Shown here: positions 1-8,514 of the stretch, piece by piece
Numbering within the stretch: position 1 is the first letter of the stretch
Layout of the letters: every line of letters starts with the position of its first letter
Source of the DNA: Micromonospora sp. WMMA1363
GTDB lineage: Bacteria; Actinomycetota; Actinomycetes; Mycobacteriales; Micromonosporaceae
DNA: 64,000 nucleotides
Direction: 5' to 3'
NCBI RefSeq assembly: GCF_030345795.1
Contig: NZ_JAUALB010000001.1
Span: 1,545,001 to 1,609,000, forward strand
Program-made: the position numbers and the translations under genes
Notes under the pieces: model-generated
Told to the model about the DNA's origin: nothing
Database searches by the model: none
The model's input: the letters and a program-made list of their open reading frames with translations, nothing else

Positions 1-606
1 ACCCCGGTGCGGACCGTCGCCGGGCCGACCACCAGCGCCACCTACTACACCGACGTCCGGGTGCCGCGCTCCGCGCTGGTCGGCGAGGAGAACCGGGGCT
101 GGCCCCTGATCACCAACCAGCTCAACCACGAGCGGGTCGCCCTCACCTCGGCGGCACCGATCCGACACGCGCTGCGTGAGGTGCGTGACTGGGCCCTCGC
201 CACCACCCTGCCCGACGGGCGACGCATCATCGACCAGGAGTGGGTCCAGCTTCACCTCGCTCGGGTACACGCCAAGGCCGAGTTCCTCAAGGTCTACAAC
301 TGGCGTCTCGCCGCCGAGTCGACCGGCGGCCCCGACCCGGCCGACGCATCGGCCACCAAGGTGTACGGCACCGAGTTCGCCATCGAGGCGTACCGACTGC
401 TCATGGAGGTGCTCGGCGCGAACGCGCCGGTACGGCAGGGCTCGCCCGGTGCCCTGCTGCGCGGACGCGTGGAACGGCTGCACCGCTCCGCCCTGATCCT
501 CACCTTCGGCGGCGGCACCAACGAGGTCCAGCGGGACATCATCGCCAGCGCCGGACTGGGCCTGCCTGCGGCCCGCCGGCACAGCCGACGGCAGGAGCGG
601 TCATGA
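1..606 (+). CDS. fadE26: Acyl-CoA dehydrogenase FadE26-like (ChsE4 subunit), 5' end outside window
   Basis: C-terminal 201 residues of an acyl-CoA dehydrogenase; the open frame runs back to base 1, so the start lies outside the window. Visible landmarks are the beta-domain stretch TYYTDVRVP, NQLNHERVAL, and the terminal GGGTNEVQRDIIA signature of the flavin-binding helical domain. In mycobacteria FadE26 pairs with FadE27 as the alpha2beta2 ChsE4-ChsE5 enzyme, which dehydrogenates the sterol side-chain CoA ester. Here the next gene is a clear FadE27 and overlaps by ATGA, so the pair is almost certainly translated together. The FadE26 name rests on this partner and on the other side-chain pair (FadE28/29) being present elsewhere in the window. 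Subfamily assignment is by pattern recognition, not by alignment. Confidence 0.8.
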   Translation, partial: TPVRTVAGPTTSATYYTDVRVPRSALVGEENRGWPLITNQLNHERVALTSAAPIRHALREVRDWALATTLPDGRRIIDQEWVQLHLARVHAKAEFLKVYNWRLAAESTGGPDPADASATKVYGTEFAIEAYRLLMEVLGANAPVRQGSPGALLRGRVERLHRSALILTFGGGTNEVQRDIIASAGLGLPAARRHSRRQERS

Positions 607-1706
607 GATTCACCCCGAGCGAAGGCCACCGCGAACTCGCCGCGCTGACCAGGCAGATCCTCACCGACCGGGTCACCGCCGACCGACGTCGTGAGATCGA
701 GGCCAAGGGAGTCTGCCTCGACCGGCCGCTGTGGCGGGAGTTGGCCGACGCGGGAGTACTCGCCGCCGCGCTGCCCCGCCAGGTGGGCGGCGACGGGCTC
801 GGCCTGCTGGAGCAGTGCGGGATCCTGGTCGAGGTGGGCCGGACGGTCGCGCCCGTGCCGTACCTGTCCGGCATCGTCACCGCGGCGGCCGGACTGGCCG
901 CCTTCGGCGACGACACGCAGATCACCCGCTGGGTCACCCCGGCCCTGGCCGGTACGGCGGTCCTGACCGCCGCTCTCGCCGAGGACGACGGCGTACGCGC
1001 CGAACGTGCCACCGGCCGTTGGGTGCTGACCGGTGCGAAGACCACCGTGCCCGCCGCTCCGGACGCCGATCTGTTGCTCGTGCCGGCCACGGTCGACGGC
1101 ACGACCGCAGTGTTCATGGTCTGCCCCGACGACCCGGGGGTGACCGTGCAGCCGCAGCAGGTGGCCGGCGGCGAGGGTGCCGGGTGGCTCGACCTGGCCG
1201 GGGTGGCCCTTCCCGACGACCGGCTGCTCGGCGGCGTCGCGGACGGCAGGGCGGTCGCGTCGTGGCTCGCGACCCGGGCCACCATCGGCTCGTGCGCCAT
1301 CCAGCTCGGGGTGACCGAACGGGCCCTGGAGCTGACCGCCGAGTACGCCCGCACGCGGGTCCAGTTCGGCCGGCCGATCGGCACCTTCCAGGCCGTGGCG
1401 CAGCGCCTCGCCGACGCGTACATCGACGTCGAGGCGATCCGGCTCACCCTGTGGCAGGCGGCCTGGCGCCTCGCCGAGGGGCTGCCGTGCCCGACTGAGG
1501 TGGCGACGGCCAAGTTCTGGGCCGCCGACGCTGGACACCGGGTCGCGCACACCGCCGTTCACATCCACGGTGGGGTCGGCATCGACCTCGACCACCACCT
1601 GCACCGTTACTTCCTCGCCGCCAAACACCACGAGTTCCGTCTGGGTGGCGCCACCGCCCAGCTACGGGCGATCGGGGCCGCCCTCTCCTCAGCGGACCTG
1701 GATTGA
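603..1706 (+). CDS. fadE27: Acyl-CoA dehydrogenase FadE27-like (ChsE5 subunit)
   Basis: 367 residues, starting at the ATG of an ATGA overlap with the upstream fadE26-like gene. Landmarks include LPRQVGGDGLG near residue 60, ELTAEYARTRVQFGRPIGTF in the C-terminal helical domain (Arg and Gly of the FAD-contact loop), and HIHGGVGIDLDHHLHRYF near the end. These closely resemble M. tuberculosis FadE27 (373 aa). Family knowledge: FadE26 and FadE27 form a heterotetramer that oxidises the C27/C24 steroid side-chain acyl-CoA. No KstR-like palindrome is visible within the window, so the operon promoter must lie upstream. Downstream is a 279-bp gap, so this appears to be the last gene of its operon. Confidence 0.85.
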   Translation: MRFTPSEGHRELAALTRQILTDRVTADRRREIEAKGVCLDRPLWRELADAGVLAAALPRQVGGDGLGLLEQCGILVEVGRTVAPVPYLSGIVTAAAGLAAFGDDTQITRWVTPALAGTAVLTAALAEDDGVRAERATGRWVLTGAKTTVPAAPDADLLLVPATVDGTTAVFMVCPDDPGVTVQPQQVAGGEGAGWLDLAGVALPDDRLLGGVADGRAVASWLATRATIGSCAIQLGVTERALELTAEYARTRVQFGRPIGTFQAVAQRLADAYIDVEAIRLTLWQAAWRLAEGLPCPTEVATAKFWAADAGHRVAHTAVHIHGGVGIDLDHHLHRYFLAAKHHEFRLGGATAQLRAIGAALSSADLD

Positions 1707-1985
1707 GTACCGCGTCCGCCGGTGGGTCACCTCGGGCACTTGACAGAACCTCCTGACCGCCCTGCGACCGCTGCCGCGCGCACGGTCGGCAGCCGAACTC
1801 GTCGTTGCCAGCCACTCTCCCGCGGCGGCTCGCCCGCCTGCCGTCCGGCGACAGCGGCGGCCGTGCAGGGACGACAAGGTCGCCGCTTCCAATGTCGCGG
1901 AGCAAGATTGACACTGGTACGGGCGAACGGCGCATCGCCGTCAACAACGAACCCGCGGTGACTGCCTGTCAGACGAACGCTCGGC

Positions 1986-2375
1986 TCAGGCCAGGAAGCT
2001 CAGGTAGGCCATGAGCCCGCCGTAAACGACGAAGGCGGCACCCATGCCACGCAGCCCCGACGGCGATCCCCGTCCCTGTTTCGCAGGTCGGAGCACCCGT
2101 TGAGGAATCCAGTAATATGCGATTCCACGGATAGCGAAGAAGATTCCCAGCAGGGTGACGAGCACCGCGAGGAGGCTACCCCAGGTGAAGTGGATAGCGA
2201 GCACGCCAAAACCGACGAAGAGGTGCACCATGCCAGATATGTTCACTGCCATCAAGTCTGACCGGTCCGCCACTTCAGTGAGTTGCAGATAGAACGGGGT
2301 TGCGACGATGAACGCAATTCCTGCGGTCAGCAGATACAGTGAAAGGATCTTTCCGAGGATCAGAGTCGTATTCAT
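1986..2375 (-). CDS. Small four-helix membrane protein, unknown function
   Basis: 129 residues starting MNTTLILGK. Four hydrophobic segments are visible: about residues 8-28 (LSLYLLTAGIAFIVATPF), 43-60 (ISGMVHLFVGFGVLAIHF), 65-85 (LLAVLVTLLGIFFAIRG) and 112-128 (AAFVVYGGLMAYLSFL). A short basic cytoplasmic loop (RVLRPAKQGRG) precedes the last helix. I do not recognise the family. It stands alone, antisense to its neighbours, with AT-richer codon use than the sterol genes around it. There is no obvious functional link to the sterol locus. Confidence 0.6.
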   Translation of the reverse strand: MNTTLILGKILSLYLLTAGIAFIVATPFYLQLTEVADRSDLMAVNISGMVHLFVGFGVLAIHFTWGSLLAVLVTLLGIFFAIRGIAYYWIPQRVLRPAKQGRGSPSGLRGMGAAFVVYGGLMAYLSFLA

Positions 2376-2931
2376 GTTTCACCCGGGTGTCAGCGGTGCA
2401 AGCGACATGCTCGCCACAGGCTACCGGCAACACGCCCCTTGATCCGAGATGGTGAATGATCAGGGGCAAATGCGCGCCGGCTACGACTGCTATGACACGA
2501 ACCGGCGTGACGTTGCACCCTTTTCGGTGAACAGGGAGATGACAGCGTCACGAACAAACCCACAGTCAGTGATCTGTCGCCCCGTCGCCACACCCCATCC
2601 AACACGCCCAATACGTTAACCGAATGGTCCACCGTCGTCCAGCCCCACAGCCCCGGCGTCGTTCGATAGCGTCCGATGCGATCCGGGTCTGCGAGATGCC
2701 GTGGAGGGCGAAGACGCCAGGATGGACCGCCGCACGAGCGCCAGCGCCGCGGAGTTCGGGGAGGCTCTCTCTCGGCTCGGGCGGTTCGTGTATGCGACCC
2801 TCGGTCACCGGCTGGTCACCCACACCATTCGCAACCGCACCGGGCGTGGCGATTGGGGCTTCGAATGGGCTGGCGGGCGCGTGCTACGGTCGCCCGCGTC
2901 ATCGGTGATCTCGCAGAACGAGGGGGACGCG
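2376..2931. other. Gene-free stretch upstream of the split SPFH gene
   Basis: No convincing coding sequence. An open frame in phase with the SPFH gene extends upstream to 2701, but that extension lacks SPFH similarity, and a good ribosome binding site (GAGGGGGA) sits just before the ATG at 2932. The first part (about 2376-2620) is AT-richer than the surroundings. It presumably carries the promoters of the membrane gene and the SPFH gene; I could not identify specific elements. Confidence 0.4.
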
Positions 2932-3200
2932 ATGGGGCTGATGGACAAGCTCCGGGGCGAGTTCGTCGACATCGTGGAGTGGTTGGACGACAGCCGGGAC
3001 ACGATCGTCTGGCGCTTCTCTCGGTACCAGAACGAGATCAAGATGGGCGCCCAGCTGGTCGTCCGCGAATCGCAGACGGCGGTGTTCGTCAACGAGGGGC
3101 AGATCGCCGACGCATTCGGCCCTGGCACCTACACGCTCGAGACCCGGAACCTGCCCGTCCTGGCCACCCTCAAGGGCTGGAAGTACGGCTTCAACTCACC

Positions 3201-3235
3201 CTTCAAGGCCCAATGCCACGTAGCCTAGTTTGATC
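3201..3235. repeat. Left target duplication and left inverted repeat of the IS
   Basis: 3201-3210 is the target-site duplication CTTCAAGGCC. 3211-3235 is the left terminal inverted repeat, beginning CAATGCCACGTAG. It matches the right end at 22 of 25 positions. Confidence 0.95.
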
Positions 3236-4873
3236 ATGCTGCGTGGGGTTGAAGTCGGTAGATGTGGACGGTGGCTGAGCCCTGGTGGCGGATGCTGGCT
3301 GGCTCGTCGCGTTTCTTGACGCGGTAGCTGTTGTGGCGGGCGCGTTTGACGGCGCGGGGGCAGGTGCGTTCGCGTCGGGTGGGGATCAGGAGAGCGGCGA
3401 TCTGGGCAAGGTGGGTCGGTAGTCGGTCAGTCCAGTCCTGAGGGGGGAATGTCCGCCGTCCCGGTGGCGGTGCGGCGGATCAGGCGCAGGGCCTTGGTGA
3501 AGGAGATCCGATCTGGATCGAGGTCAGCGGCGGCGGACGCTTTCGCGGTCAGTGCGCTGATCGCGTGGTGGACGATCAGGTAGGCCCAGATCTCCTGATG
3601 GGCCAGGTCCGGCAGGCGGGACCGCAGCACCCGTCCGGGACCACGGAGGTGGGTTTTGAGCTGGTCGTTGGCGGTTTCTTCCTCCCAGCGTTCGTGGTAC
3701 GCGGCGGCCAGTTCGTCGGCGCGGGCGTCGGCGGGGTCGATGATTGTGGTGATCAGGGCGATCAGTTCGCCGGTGCCGTTACCGACGCGGTCGGGTACGT
3801 CGTACTCGACCACTCTGGCGAGGTGGACGACCGGCAGGCCCTGGTCGTCGAACGCGTCGGGAACAGTGTTGATGTCGGTCAGATCAGCCTCGCCGCGGGC
3901 GGCTGCGAGGAGCCGTTCCCGTCGACCGCCATGGACAGTCGGCTTGATCAGGACGGTGAGATAGGTGCCGTCGGACAGGACCTTGACCACGGGCAGGTCG
4001 AGCTGGTTCGGGGTCCGCCACAGCAACGCCGCGCCGGTGGCCTGGGCGGCATCCCACGCCTGCCAGGAGTAGAACCCCCGGTCAGCGGTGAGCAGTTCGT
4101 CGGACCGCAGCCGCGGGTACAGGCGCTGCGCGAGGGTCTTCTCTCCCACGGCGTAGCCGCCGATCTCGGCGGCGACGAAGGCGTGGGTGCCGCACTCTGC
4201 GAGGGCCACTACCCGGGCCTTCGGGAACGCCGAACGGTTTTCCCCCGACCCGGCGTACCCCAACTCGGCCGCGTTCTCGTCGCTGTCGGGCAGGTCGACC
4301 TCGAACCCGTCGATCGCCAGCAGCCGCCACCGGCGCAGGAAAGACCCCCGCGCGGTGCCCAGCGCGGCCACCTGCACGTGCGGGCCCGCCTCACCCGCGA
4401 CCGGCCCGCACGTGCGCTCGAACACCTCGGCGAACACCTGGCGACCCAACCGTTTCCGCGCCTGAGTGATGGCGCTGGACGTCGGCACGCTCCACCCCGC
4501 ACTCCAGCACCCGAACCGGTCCAACGACCCGGTGACCCTGCTCGCGACCTCGGTGTAGTCATCGTCGGGGAACAACGCCAGCCCCAACGTCAGATACGCG
4601 GTCACATGCGCCGGCAGTTTCCCGTCCGACCGCTTCTCCCGCACCCCGCACACCTCAACCGCCGCGTCGACCTCCTCCCGCGACACCTGCGAGATCAACA
4701 CCCCGAGCGTGACCTGATCCGACCGCACCGCCGGACGATCCACCACATCCACCGACATGACCCGAGATCAAAACAGCCCGCCGAACCACGGCCACCCCGC
4801 CACGCCGCACCACCCGCGAGTCCACACAAAACCGCAGGCCACACCCAAGATCAACTTAGCCTACGTGGCATTG
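3211..4873 (-). mobile_element. IS4-family insertion sequence (1663 bp)
   Basis: Bounded by 25-bp imperfect terminal inverted repeats (3211-3235 and 4849-4873) and flanked by a perfect 10-bp direct repeat, CTTCAAGGCC, at 3201-3210 and 4874-4883. It contains one transposase gene on the minus strand. A DDE transposase with a textbook YREK motif and a 10-bp duplication fit the IS4 family. Both target duplications are identical and the two halves of the host gene fit together without loss, so the insertion looks recent. The orientation is opposite to the interrupted SPFH gene. Confidence 0.95.
3427..4758 (-). CDS. IS4-family DDE transposase, C-terminus in another frame
   Basis: 443 residues beginning MSVDVVDRPAV. 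An N-terminal IS4 domain spans about residues 15-110. Catalytic residues by motif are Asp150 (LLAIDGFEVDLP), Asp226 (LLTADRGFYS) and the YREK signature Tyr354/Arg357/Glu361/Lys368 (YHERWEEETANDQLK), which is exact for the family. The frame stops at 3427, but the +1 frame carries on directly from the run of six Gs at 3442-3447 (Cs on the coding strand). It reads FPPQDWTDRLPTHLAQ, then CPRAVKRARHNSYRVKK, and ends at 3234 inside the inverted repeat. That is the usual tail of such transposases. So either a frameshift mutation, a sequencing error in the homopolymer, or programmed slippage separates about 65 C-terminal residues. The catalytic core is intact. Confidence 0.9.
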   Translation of the reverse strand: MSVDVVDRPAVRSDQVTLGVLISQVSREEVDAAVEVCGVREKRSDGKLPAHVTAYLTLGLALFPDDDYTEVASRVTGSLDRFGCWSAGWSVPTSSAITQARKRLGRQVFAEVFERTCGPVAGEAGPHVQVAALGTARGSFLRRWRLLAIDGFEVDLPDSDENAAELGYAGSGENRSAFPKARVVALAECGTHAFVAAEIGGYAVGEKTLAQRLYPRLRSDELLTADRGFYSWQAWDAAQATGAALLWRTPNQLDLPVVKVLSDGTYLTVLIKPTVHGGRRERLLAAARGEADLTDINTVPDAFDDQGLPVVHLARVVEYDVPDRVGNGTGELIALITTIIDPADARADELAAAYHERWEEETANDQLKTHLRGPGRVLRSRLPDLAHQEIWAYLIVHHAISALTAKASAAADLDPDRISFTKALRLIRRTATGTADIPPSGLD

Positions 4874-4883
4874 CTTCAAGGCC
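4849..4883. repeat. Right inverted repeat and right target duplication of the IS
   Basis: 4849-4873 is the right terminal inverted repeat; its reverse complement begins CAATGCCACGTAG. 4874-4883 is the second copy of the duplication CTTCAAGGCC. Confidence 0.95.
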
Positions 4884-5823
4884 GAGGTGTACTTCGTGAA
4901 CACCCGGCAGTTCACCGACCTGAAGTGGGGTACCCAGAACCCGGTGATCCTGCGGGACGCCGAGTTCGGCGTGGTCCGGCTGCGGGCGTTCGGAGCGTAC
5001 GCGGCGCGTGTGGTGGACGCGCAGCGGCTGCTGCGCGAACTGGTGGGCACGGATCCGCAGTTCCGCACCGAGGAGGTGCAGGACTACCTACGACAAGTCA
5101 TCGTGGGGCGGCTCGCCGGCGCGCTGGCCGCCGCCGGCGTGCCGCTGCTGGACCTGGCGGCACACCAGGACGCGATCGGCCGACGGCTCGCAGCCGTGCT
5201 GACCGAGGAACTCGCCGGCATCGGCATCGCGATCCCGACGTTCGTCATCGAGAACATCTCCGTGCCGCCGGAGGTGGAGCGGGCACTGGACAGGCGAACC
5301 GGCATGAGCGCCGTCGGTGACCTGGACCGGTTCACCCGCTACCAGACGGCCACCGCGCTGGAGGACGCGGCGAACAACCGCGGTGGCGGCGCGGGTGCCG
5401 GAATCGGGTTGGGCATGGGCATGGCGGTGGGCCAGCAGGTCGCCCGATCCATGGTCGGCAGCTCGGGCACCCAGCCGCTGTCGTCGGCCCCCACGCAGCC
5501 GGGCGGTGCCGAGCCGCCACCGTTGCCCGGCCAGCCGCAGTGGTTCCTCGGCATAGCCGGGAAGCGGCAGGGCCCGTTCGACCTCGGCGGGCTGGCCCAG
5601 CAGGCGGGCGCGGGCAGGGTGGGCCCGGACACGCTCGTCTGGCGGGCCGGCATGGCGCAGTGGCAACCGGCCGGCCAACTGCCGGAACTCGCGTCGGTAC
5701 TGGCCAGCGTCCCGCCGCCGCTGCCGCCGCAGTGAGCACGCGACGCCGGGGCGGAACGCGCAGTGCCGGAGTCATCGGAACGCGCAGTGCCGGAAAGGTG
5801 GCGCAGGGTGGGAGCGGGCCGCG

Positions 5824-6915
5824 ATGAGTGACACGGCTGTCTCTTCACCGTCGTACCAGTGCGGGGGCTGTGGTGCCCGGACGGAGTACGCGCCGGGTAC
5901 GGCGGTGCTGCGCTGCCCGTACTGCGGGCACCGACAGCAGATCGCCGGCGCCGGTCGGCAGGTACGCGAGCACGCCTACGACGAGCTGACCGCGCTGCCG
6001 CGTAAGCCGGTTGCCAACGTCGGGTCGCACAGGTTCGTCTGCCCGGGCTGCGGCGCCCGGACCGAGAGCGACGCGCTTGCCCAGCGCTGCCAGTTCTGTG
6101 CCACCCCGCTGGTGGCCGACGTTGCGGCGGGCGAGCTGATCGCGCCGGAGGCCGTGCTGCCGTTCACCGTGGACCGGGCGGGTGTGCGCACCGCCCTGGG
6201 CCAGTGGTGCCGCAGCCGCTGGTTCGCGCCGAACAGCCTGAAGAAGATCAGCGACGCGGAGACGCTCAAGGGCACCTATCTACCGCACTGGACGTTCGAC
6301 GCGCGGACCCGAACGGACTACCACGGCCAGCGCGGCGAGCACTACTGGGTCACCGAGACGTACACGGTGACGGTGGACGGCCGAACCGAAACACGCACCC
6401 GGCAGGTGCGGCGGACCCGGTGGTATTCGGCGAGTGGCACGGTCGGCAGGGACTTCGACGACGTCTTGGTGCCGGCCACGACCTACCTGCCGGACAGGCA
6501 GTTGGATCAGCTGGCCCCGTGGCCGCTGGCCGAGGCGGTTGCGTACCACGGTGATTATCTGGCCGGGTATCACGCGGTGCGGTACGACACCGAGCCCGAG
6601 GCGGGGCTCGTCGCGGCGAAGGCGAGGATGGTGCCGGTCATCGAGCGGGACTGCCGGTCGGACATCGGCGGCGACGAGCAGCGGGTCACGTCGACGCATA
6701 CGACCTACGCGGACGTGACGTACAAGCTGCTGCTGTTGCCGGTGTGGATCGCCGCGTACCTGCACGGCGGCCGGTCGTACCGGGTGCTGGTCAACGCGTG
6801 TACCGGTGAGGTCGTCGGCGAGCGCCCGTACAGTGCCGCCAAGATCACGGCGGCGGTGCTCGCCGCACTGGCGCTGGTCACGGCGATCGTGGTGGCGTAC
6901 CTGATGGTGCGCTAA
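5824..6915 (+). CDS. Double zinc-ribbon protein with C-terminal membrane anchor
   Basis: 363 residues. Two Cys4 ribbons are seen: CGGCGARTEY with CPYCG (about residues 13-35) and CPGCGARTES with CQFCA (about 68-95). A long soluble region follows, with a basic segment rich in Thr/Arg (TETRTRQVRRTRWY). One transmembrane helix at the very end (AAVLAALALVTAIVVAYLMV) would leave a short C-terminal tail. Proteins of this type are often annotated as TFIIB-type zinc ribbon or mis-annotated as PriA/replication factor Y. They commonly sit beside SPFH-GYF_2 genes, as here, 88 bp downstream of the split SPFH gene, which suggests a joint membrane-associated role. The function is not established, and loss of the SPFH partner may leave this gene without its complex. 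Confidence 0.75.
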   Translation: MSDTAVSSPSYQCGGCGARTEYAPGTAVLRCPYCGHRQQIAGAGRQVREHAYDELTALPRKPVANVGSHRFVCPGCGARTESDALAQRCQFCATPLVADVAAGELIAPEAVLPFTVDRAGVRTALGQWCRSRWFAPNSLKKISDAETLKGTYLPHWTFDARTRTDYHGQRGEHYWVTETYTVTVDGRTETRTRQVRRTRWYSASGTVGRDFDDVLVPATTYLPDRQLDQLAPWPLAEAVAYHGDYLAGYHAVRYDTEPEAGLVAAKARMVPVIERDCRSDIGGDEQRVTSTHTTYADVTYKLLLLPVWIAAYLHGGRSYRVLVNACTGEVVGERPYSAAKITAAVLAALALVTAIVVAYLMVR

Positions 6916-7021
6916 CGCCGCCGTCGACGAAGCGGGCCGACCCGGCCTCACCCGTGGGGGCTACGCCAGCACCACGTCCGGGCTTGACCAGGACGCAGCG
7001 TCGACCCTGCATGCTGGGGCC

Positions 7022-7135
7022 GTGTCGATCGCCCCCCGGATGGCAACCGAGCAGGTTCCGGCACCCGTGATCCAGGTCCAGGGCCTGACGAAGTCCTACA
7101 AAGATCTGCACGCGCTGCGCGGCGTGGACCTGGAT
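7022..7135 (+). pseudogene. N-terminal stub of an ABC transporter ATP-binding protein
   Basis: A GTG-started frame reads VIQVQGLTKSYKDLHALRGV, the first beta-strand and A-loop region of an ABC ATPase (V-x-GL-KSY...ALRGVD). It then breaks off after about 38 residues, before any Walker A motif. The following DNA leads into the ribosome binding site of the nitroreductase gene. The gene was evidently truncated by a deletion or insertion whose right junction lies near 7136. No remaining ABC sequence was found nearby. Confidence 0.75.
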
Positions 7136-7196
7136 CACCCTAGCCGGGTTTGCCGGAATTACGATTGTGGAACCGGTACGCGGGCAAGGAGAGGTC

Positions 7197-7610
7197 ATGA
7201 ACGACTGGAACGACACGATCATCGAAGAGTTCCGCGCCAACGGCGGGCAGGTAGGCGGTCAGTTCGCCGGTGCGCCGCTGCTGCTGTTGCTGTTGCACAC
7301 GGTGGGCGCCAAGAGCGGCCAGCCTCGCGTGAACCCGGTGATGTACCAGAAGGTGAATGGGGGCTACGCTGTCTTCGCGTCCAAGGGCGGTGCTCCCACC
7401 GATCCCGACTGGTACCGCAACCTGCTTGCCCATCCGCAGGTCAAAGCGGAGATCGGTACGGGCACGGTCGAGTTGGTTGCCCGAGTCGCCGTCGGGGACG
7501 AGCGGGAACGCATCTGGAACGCACAGAAGGCCGCCTATCCAGGCTTCGCGGACTACGAACGGAAGACCACCCGCCAGATCCCAGTCGTCGTCTTGGAGGC
7601 TACGCCGTAG
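7197..7610 (+). CDS. Deazaflavin (F420)-dependent nitroreductase family protein
   Basis: 137 residues starting at the ATG at 7197, preceded by AAGGAGAG. The pattern (N)EFRANGGQVGGQFAG, LLLLHTVGAKSGQPRVNPV, FASKGGAPTDPDWYRNLLAHP and the end PVVVLE is the standard actinobacterial DDN/F420H(2)-dependent quinone or nitroreductase fold (split beta-barrel). Such enzymes use F420H2 to reduce quinones or nitro compounds. The substrate is not predictable. It is a single gene between an ABC stub and a convergent GNAT gene. The family identity is firm; the role is not. Confidence 0.85.
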   Translation: MNDWNDTIIEEFRANGGQVGGQFAGAPLLLLLLHTVGAKSGQPRVNPVMYQKVNGGYAVFASKGGAPTDPDWYRNLLAHPQVKAEIGTGTVELVARVAVGDERERIWNAQKAAYPGFADYERKTTRQIPVVVLEATP

Positions 7611-7659
7611 GGTGCGACAGGTGCCGATGAGAGGATGTCGGACCGCACGCCGTCGCCGG

Positions 7660-8223
7660 TCACTGCTGCATGACCCAGATGGGCAGGGGGTCCGTCACGC
7701 TGCGCACAACGTTCCATCCGGCGCGGCGGTAGACCTCGACGTTGGCCGGGTTACTGGTCTCCAGGACCGCGGGTACGCCGTCGGCGGCGGCTCGGCGCAG
7801 CCCGGCGCTCATGACAGCGTGACCCCAACGACGGCCGGCGCTGTTGGGATGAGTTCCGAGGACACCGAGGTACCAGAATGGGACCTTCGGCAAGGCGGCG
7901 TGGACCGCCCGGTCGTAGGCGCGGACGCGGTAGAGCGCGTCGGCTGGCAGTTGAGCCGAGAGGTCGTCGTCCGAGGACATGTTCTCCGCCGCGGGCGGTT
8001 CCCAGATGGCAGCCGATAGGCCGCGCTCGATCATCCAGATGGTCTCCATCTGCACTCGCCTGTCGAAGAGGTGCCCGAAGAAGGCCGTGGCGAACTGTGA
8101 GTACGCGCGCTCGCCGGGAAAGAGGTATCGCAAGACAGGGTCTTGAGTAAACGTGGCAGCCAAGGAACTGACCACCCGGCCACGATCCGCCGGGGTGGCA
8201 ACGGTGATCTCTGGAGTCGACAC
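7660..8223 (-). CDS. GNAT-family N-acetyltransferase
   Basis: 187 residues from the GTG at 8223 (VSTPEITVATPADRGRV). An upstream in-frame extension to 8292 is possible but does not look like the family. The core acetyl-CoA fold is visible: LGVLGTHPNSAGRRWGHAV (motif A, with the pyrophosphate loop in the divergent form HPNSAGRRWG) and LETSNPANVEVYRRAGW (motif B). These features are typical of actinobacterial GNATs of unknown substrate. It is convergent with the nitroreductase gene; no functional partner is visible. Confidence 0.8.
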   Translation of the reverse strand: MSTPEITVATPADRGRVVSSLAATFTQDPVLRYLFPGERAYSQFATAFFGHLFDRRVQMETIWMIERGLSAAIWEPPAAENMSSDDDLSAQLPADALYRVRAYDRAVHAALPKVPFWYLGVLGTHPNSAGRRWGHAVMSAGLRRAAADGVPAVLETSNPANVEVYRRAGWNVVRSVTDPLPIWVMQQ

Positions 8224-8514
8224 GGAGTCGAACTCTATCCACTCGGCCGCACTGCGTCGATCGACTACCGACTCGGTCCGGGCAAGGCGCATCGACCCAT
8301 GGGACCCGGGGCGCGTCGGCCGGAGATCAGGTGCGCTCGCCTGGCGCCGTTGTAGGGGTCAGCGTCGACGTACTGGTACATGGAAGCCGTCGGGTCGGCG
8401 GGAAAGATGCACGCCGCCTCCTGGGGCGTCCGTACGATCCGATCGCCGCAGCTGCCTCTTCAATCCACCCGTTGAGGTGAAACCTTCGGCGGGCAGCTCC
8501 TCCGAGTCCGGCAC

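Larger units (their letters stand above)
2932..5735 (+). pseudogene. SPFH-GYF_2 protein gene split by an IS element
   Basis: Two coding pieces, 2932-3210 and 4884-5735, join in frame (279 + 852 bp) into a 376-residue protein if the insertion and one copy of the 10-bp target duplication are removed. The first piece holds the SPFH start (KLRGEFVDIVEWLDD, WRFSRYQNEIKMGAQLVV). The second holds the rest of the SPFH/band-7 domain (VYFVNTRQFTDLKWGT, then VIENISVPPEVERALDRRTG), a Gly-rich linker (GGGAGAGIGLGMGMAVGQQV), a Pro-rich stretch, and a C-terminal GYF_2 domain (QWFLGIAGKRQGPFDLGGL through WQPAGQLPEL). Related proteins are usually annotated as membrane-associated scaffolds next to zinc-ribbon genes; their function is poorly known. 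As it stands, the first piece reads five residues into the IS and stops at 3228. The second piece has no obvious start except an internal ATG or GTG near 4887, so the protein is probably lost. Confidence 0.85.

Noticed and set aside
2701..2931. Extended N-terminus for the SPFH protein
   Set aside because: The sequence has no family similarity and a strong ribosome binding site marks the ATG at 2932.
3565..4899. Long plus-strand open frame opposite the transposase
   Set aside because: It is a GC-rich shadow with Arg/Pro/Gly-rich translation; the opposite strand has the full IS4 catalytic motifs.
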